From: Diploptera punctata
Lineage: Eukaryota > Arthropoda > Insecta > Blattodea > Blaberidae
Direction: 5' to 3'
DNA length: 64,000 bases
Assembly (NCBI GenBank): GCA_030220185.1
Contig: JASPKZ010007542.1
Coordinates: forward strand, 186,001 to 250,000
This document shows, one piece after another, positions 63,800-64,000 of this stretch; position 1 is the first letter of the stretch; every line of letters begins with the position of its first letter. Position numbers and translations under genes: made by a program. The notes beneath the pieces are model-generated. The model did no database searches, was not told the origin of the DNA, and saw only the letters and a program-made list of their open reading frames with translations.

Positions 63800-64000
63800 T
63801 AAATGATCCTGAGAGCTATGCCGGCGCGGCGGTAGCATTGCTGCCGATAGGGTTACCCATTCTGGACTGGTCGAAGGTGATAAGCCAGACGAAAAAAGTA
63901 CCTTGATCGAAAGAGTGACGATCTTTCACCTTAAAAATACAACCGTCAAGAACTGCGGACATGATTTCCACTGAGGTAAAATTTTCCGGAGGTCAAATAG
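63800..64000 (+). mobile_element. Start of another RTE copy (5' region), cut by window end
   Basis: GCATTGCTGCCGATAGGGTT through ATTTTCCGGAGGTCAAATAG matches the reverse complement of 8389-8548, the 5' UTR and first codons of the RTE. Sequence before it (CGTGGTGGAGTAGCTTGCGT to 63810) may be additional 5' UTR that the 5.4-kb copy lacks. The coding part lies beyond the window. Confidence 0.8.

Noticed and set aside
1..64000. CRISPR array, operon, phage or bacterial features
   Set aside because: No regular spaced repeats with unique spacers, no Shine-Dalgarno-led gene clusters; everything indicates eukaryotic nuclear DNA.

Overview
This window looks like AT-rich, repeat-saturated nuclear DNA from a large insect genome. 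The set of RTE-type LINEs, mariner transposases and tRNA-headed SINEs reminds me of cockroach or termite (Blattodea) DNA, but that is an inference from family resemblance, not a test. I found no convincing host protein-coding exon. Essentially every coding trace is a decayed transposable element: non-LTR retrotransposons of at least six lineages, mariner/Tc1, pogo/Tigger, a hAT-like element and piggyBac-like MITEs. The rest is SINEs, microsatellites and unassigned AT-rich sequence.

Layout. 0-5 kb: an inverted plus tandem array of ~300-bp units, each carrying a tRNA-like module, then AAT microsatellites, a promoter-like dispersed repeat, SINEs and a piggyBac-like MITE. 5.4-8.5 kb: a nearly complete RTE-type LINE (minus strand) with an intact reverse transcriptase but a damaged endonuclease. 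9-13 kb: a pogo-like MITE, a SINE, a 5'-truncated mariner-type element between inverted copies of another repeat, and a LINE 3' end. 13-16 kb: foldback-type elements and three copies of one SINE. 16.3-20.5 kb: a large inverted repeat; its second arm has been hit by a SINE and by a piggyBac-like MITE, and the uninterrupted first arm serves as an empty-site control. A hAT-like element lies in the spacer. 21-30 kb: repeats with internal tandem segments and several LINE 3' fragments. 30-36 kb: mostly anonymous sequence with LINE remnants.

36-43 kb: a second tandem pair of tRNA-like units, a tRNA-Tyr pseudogene with an intron, and an internally deleted mariner-type element. 43.5-47.1 kb: a very diverged ~70-bp tandem array interrupted by a 2.2-kb Tigger. 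47.2-48.5 kb: a structurally complete but nonsense-riddled mariner with TA target duplications. 49-53 kb: SINEs, a single tRNA-like unit and dispersed repeats. 53-56.2 kb: a second, unrelated LINE. 57-64 kb: SINEs, an RT remnant and a ~3-kb structure with ~470-bp inverted arms carrying two 5'-truncated RTE insertions. The window ends in the 5' part of another RTE copy.

The most interesting signal is the tRNA-like unit family. Two subfamilies share flanks and an unusual anticodon loop (GTACAGA, nominal anticodon ACA) yet differ at all four helices in a mostly pair-preserving way, and both occur as ~300-bp tandem units. The elements do not form a pathway; their relations are nesting and mobilisation. 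RTE proteins probably made the truncated RTE copies and possibly some SINEs, and DNA-transposon transposases mobilised the MITEs.
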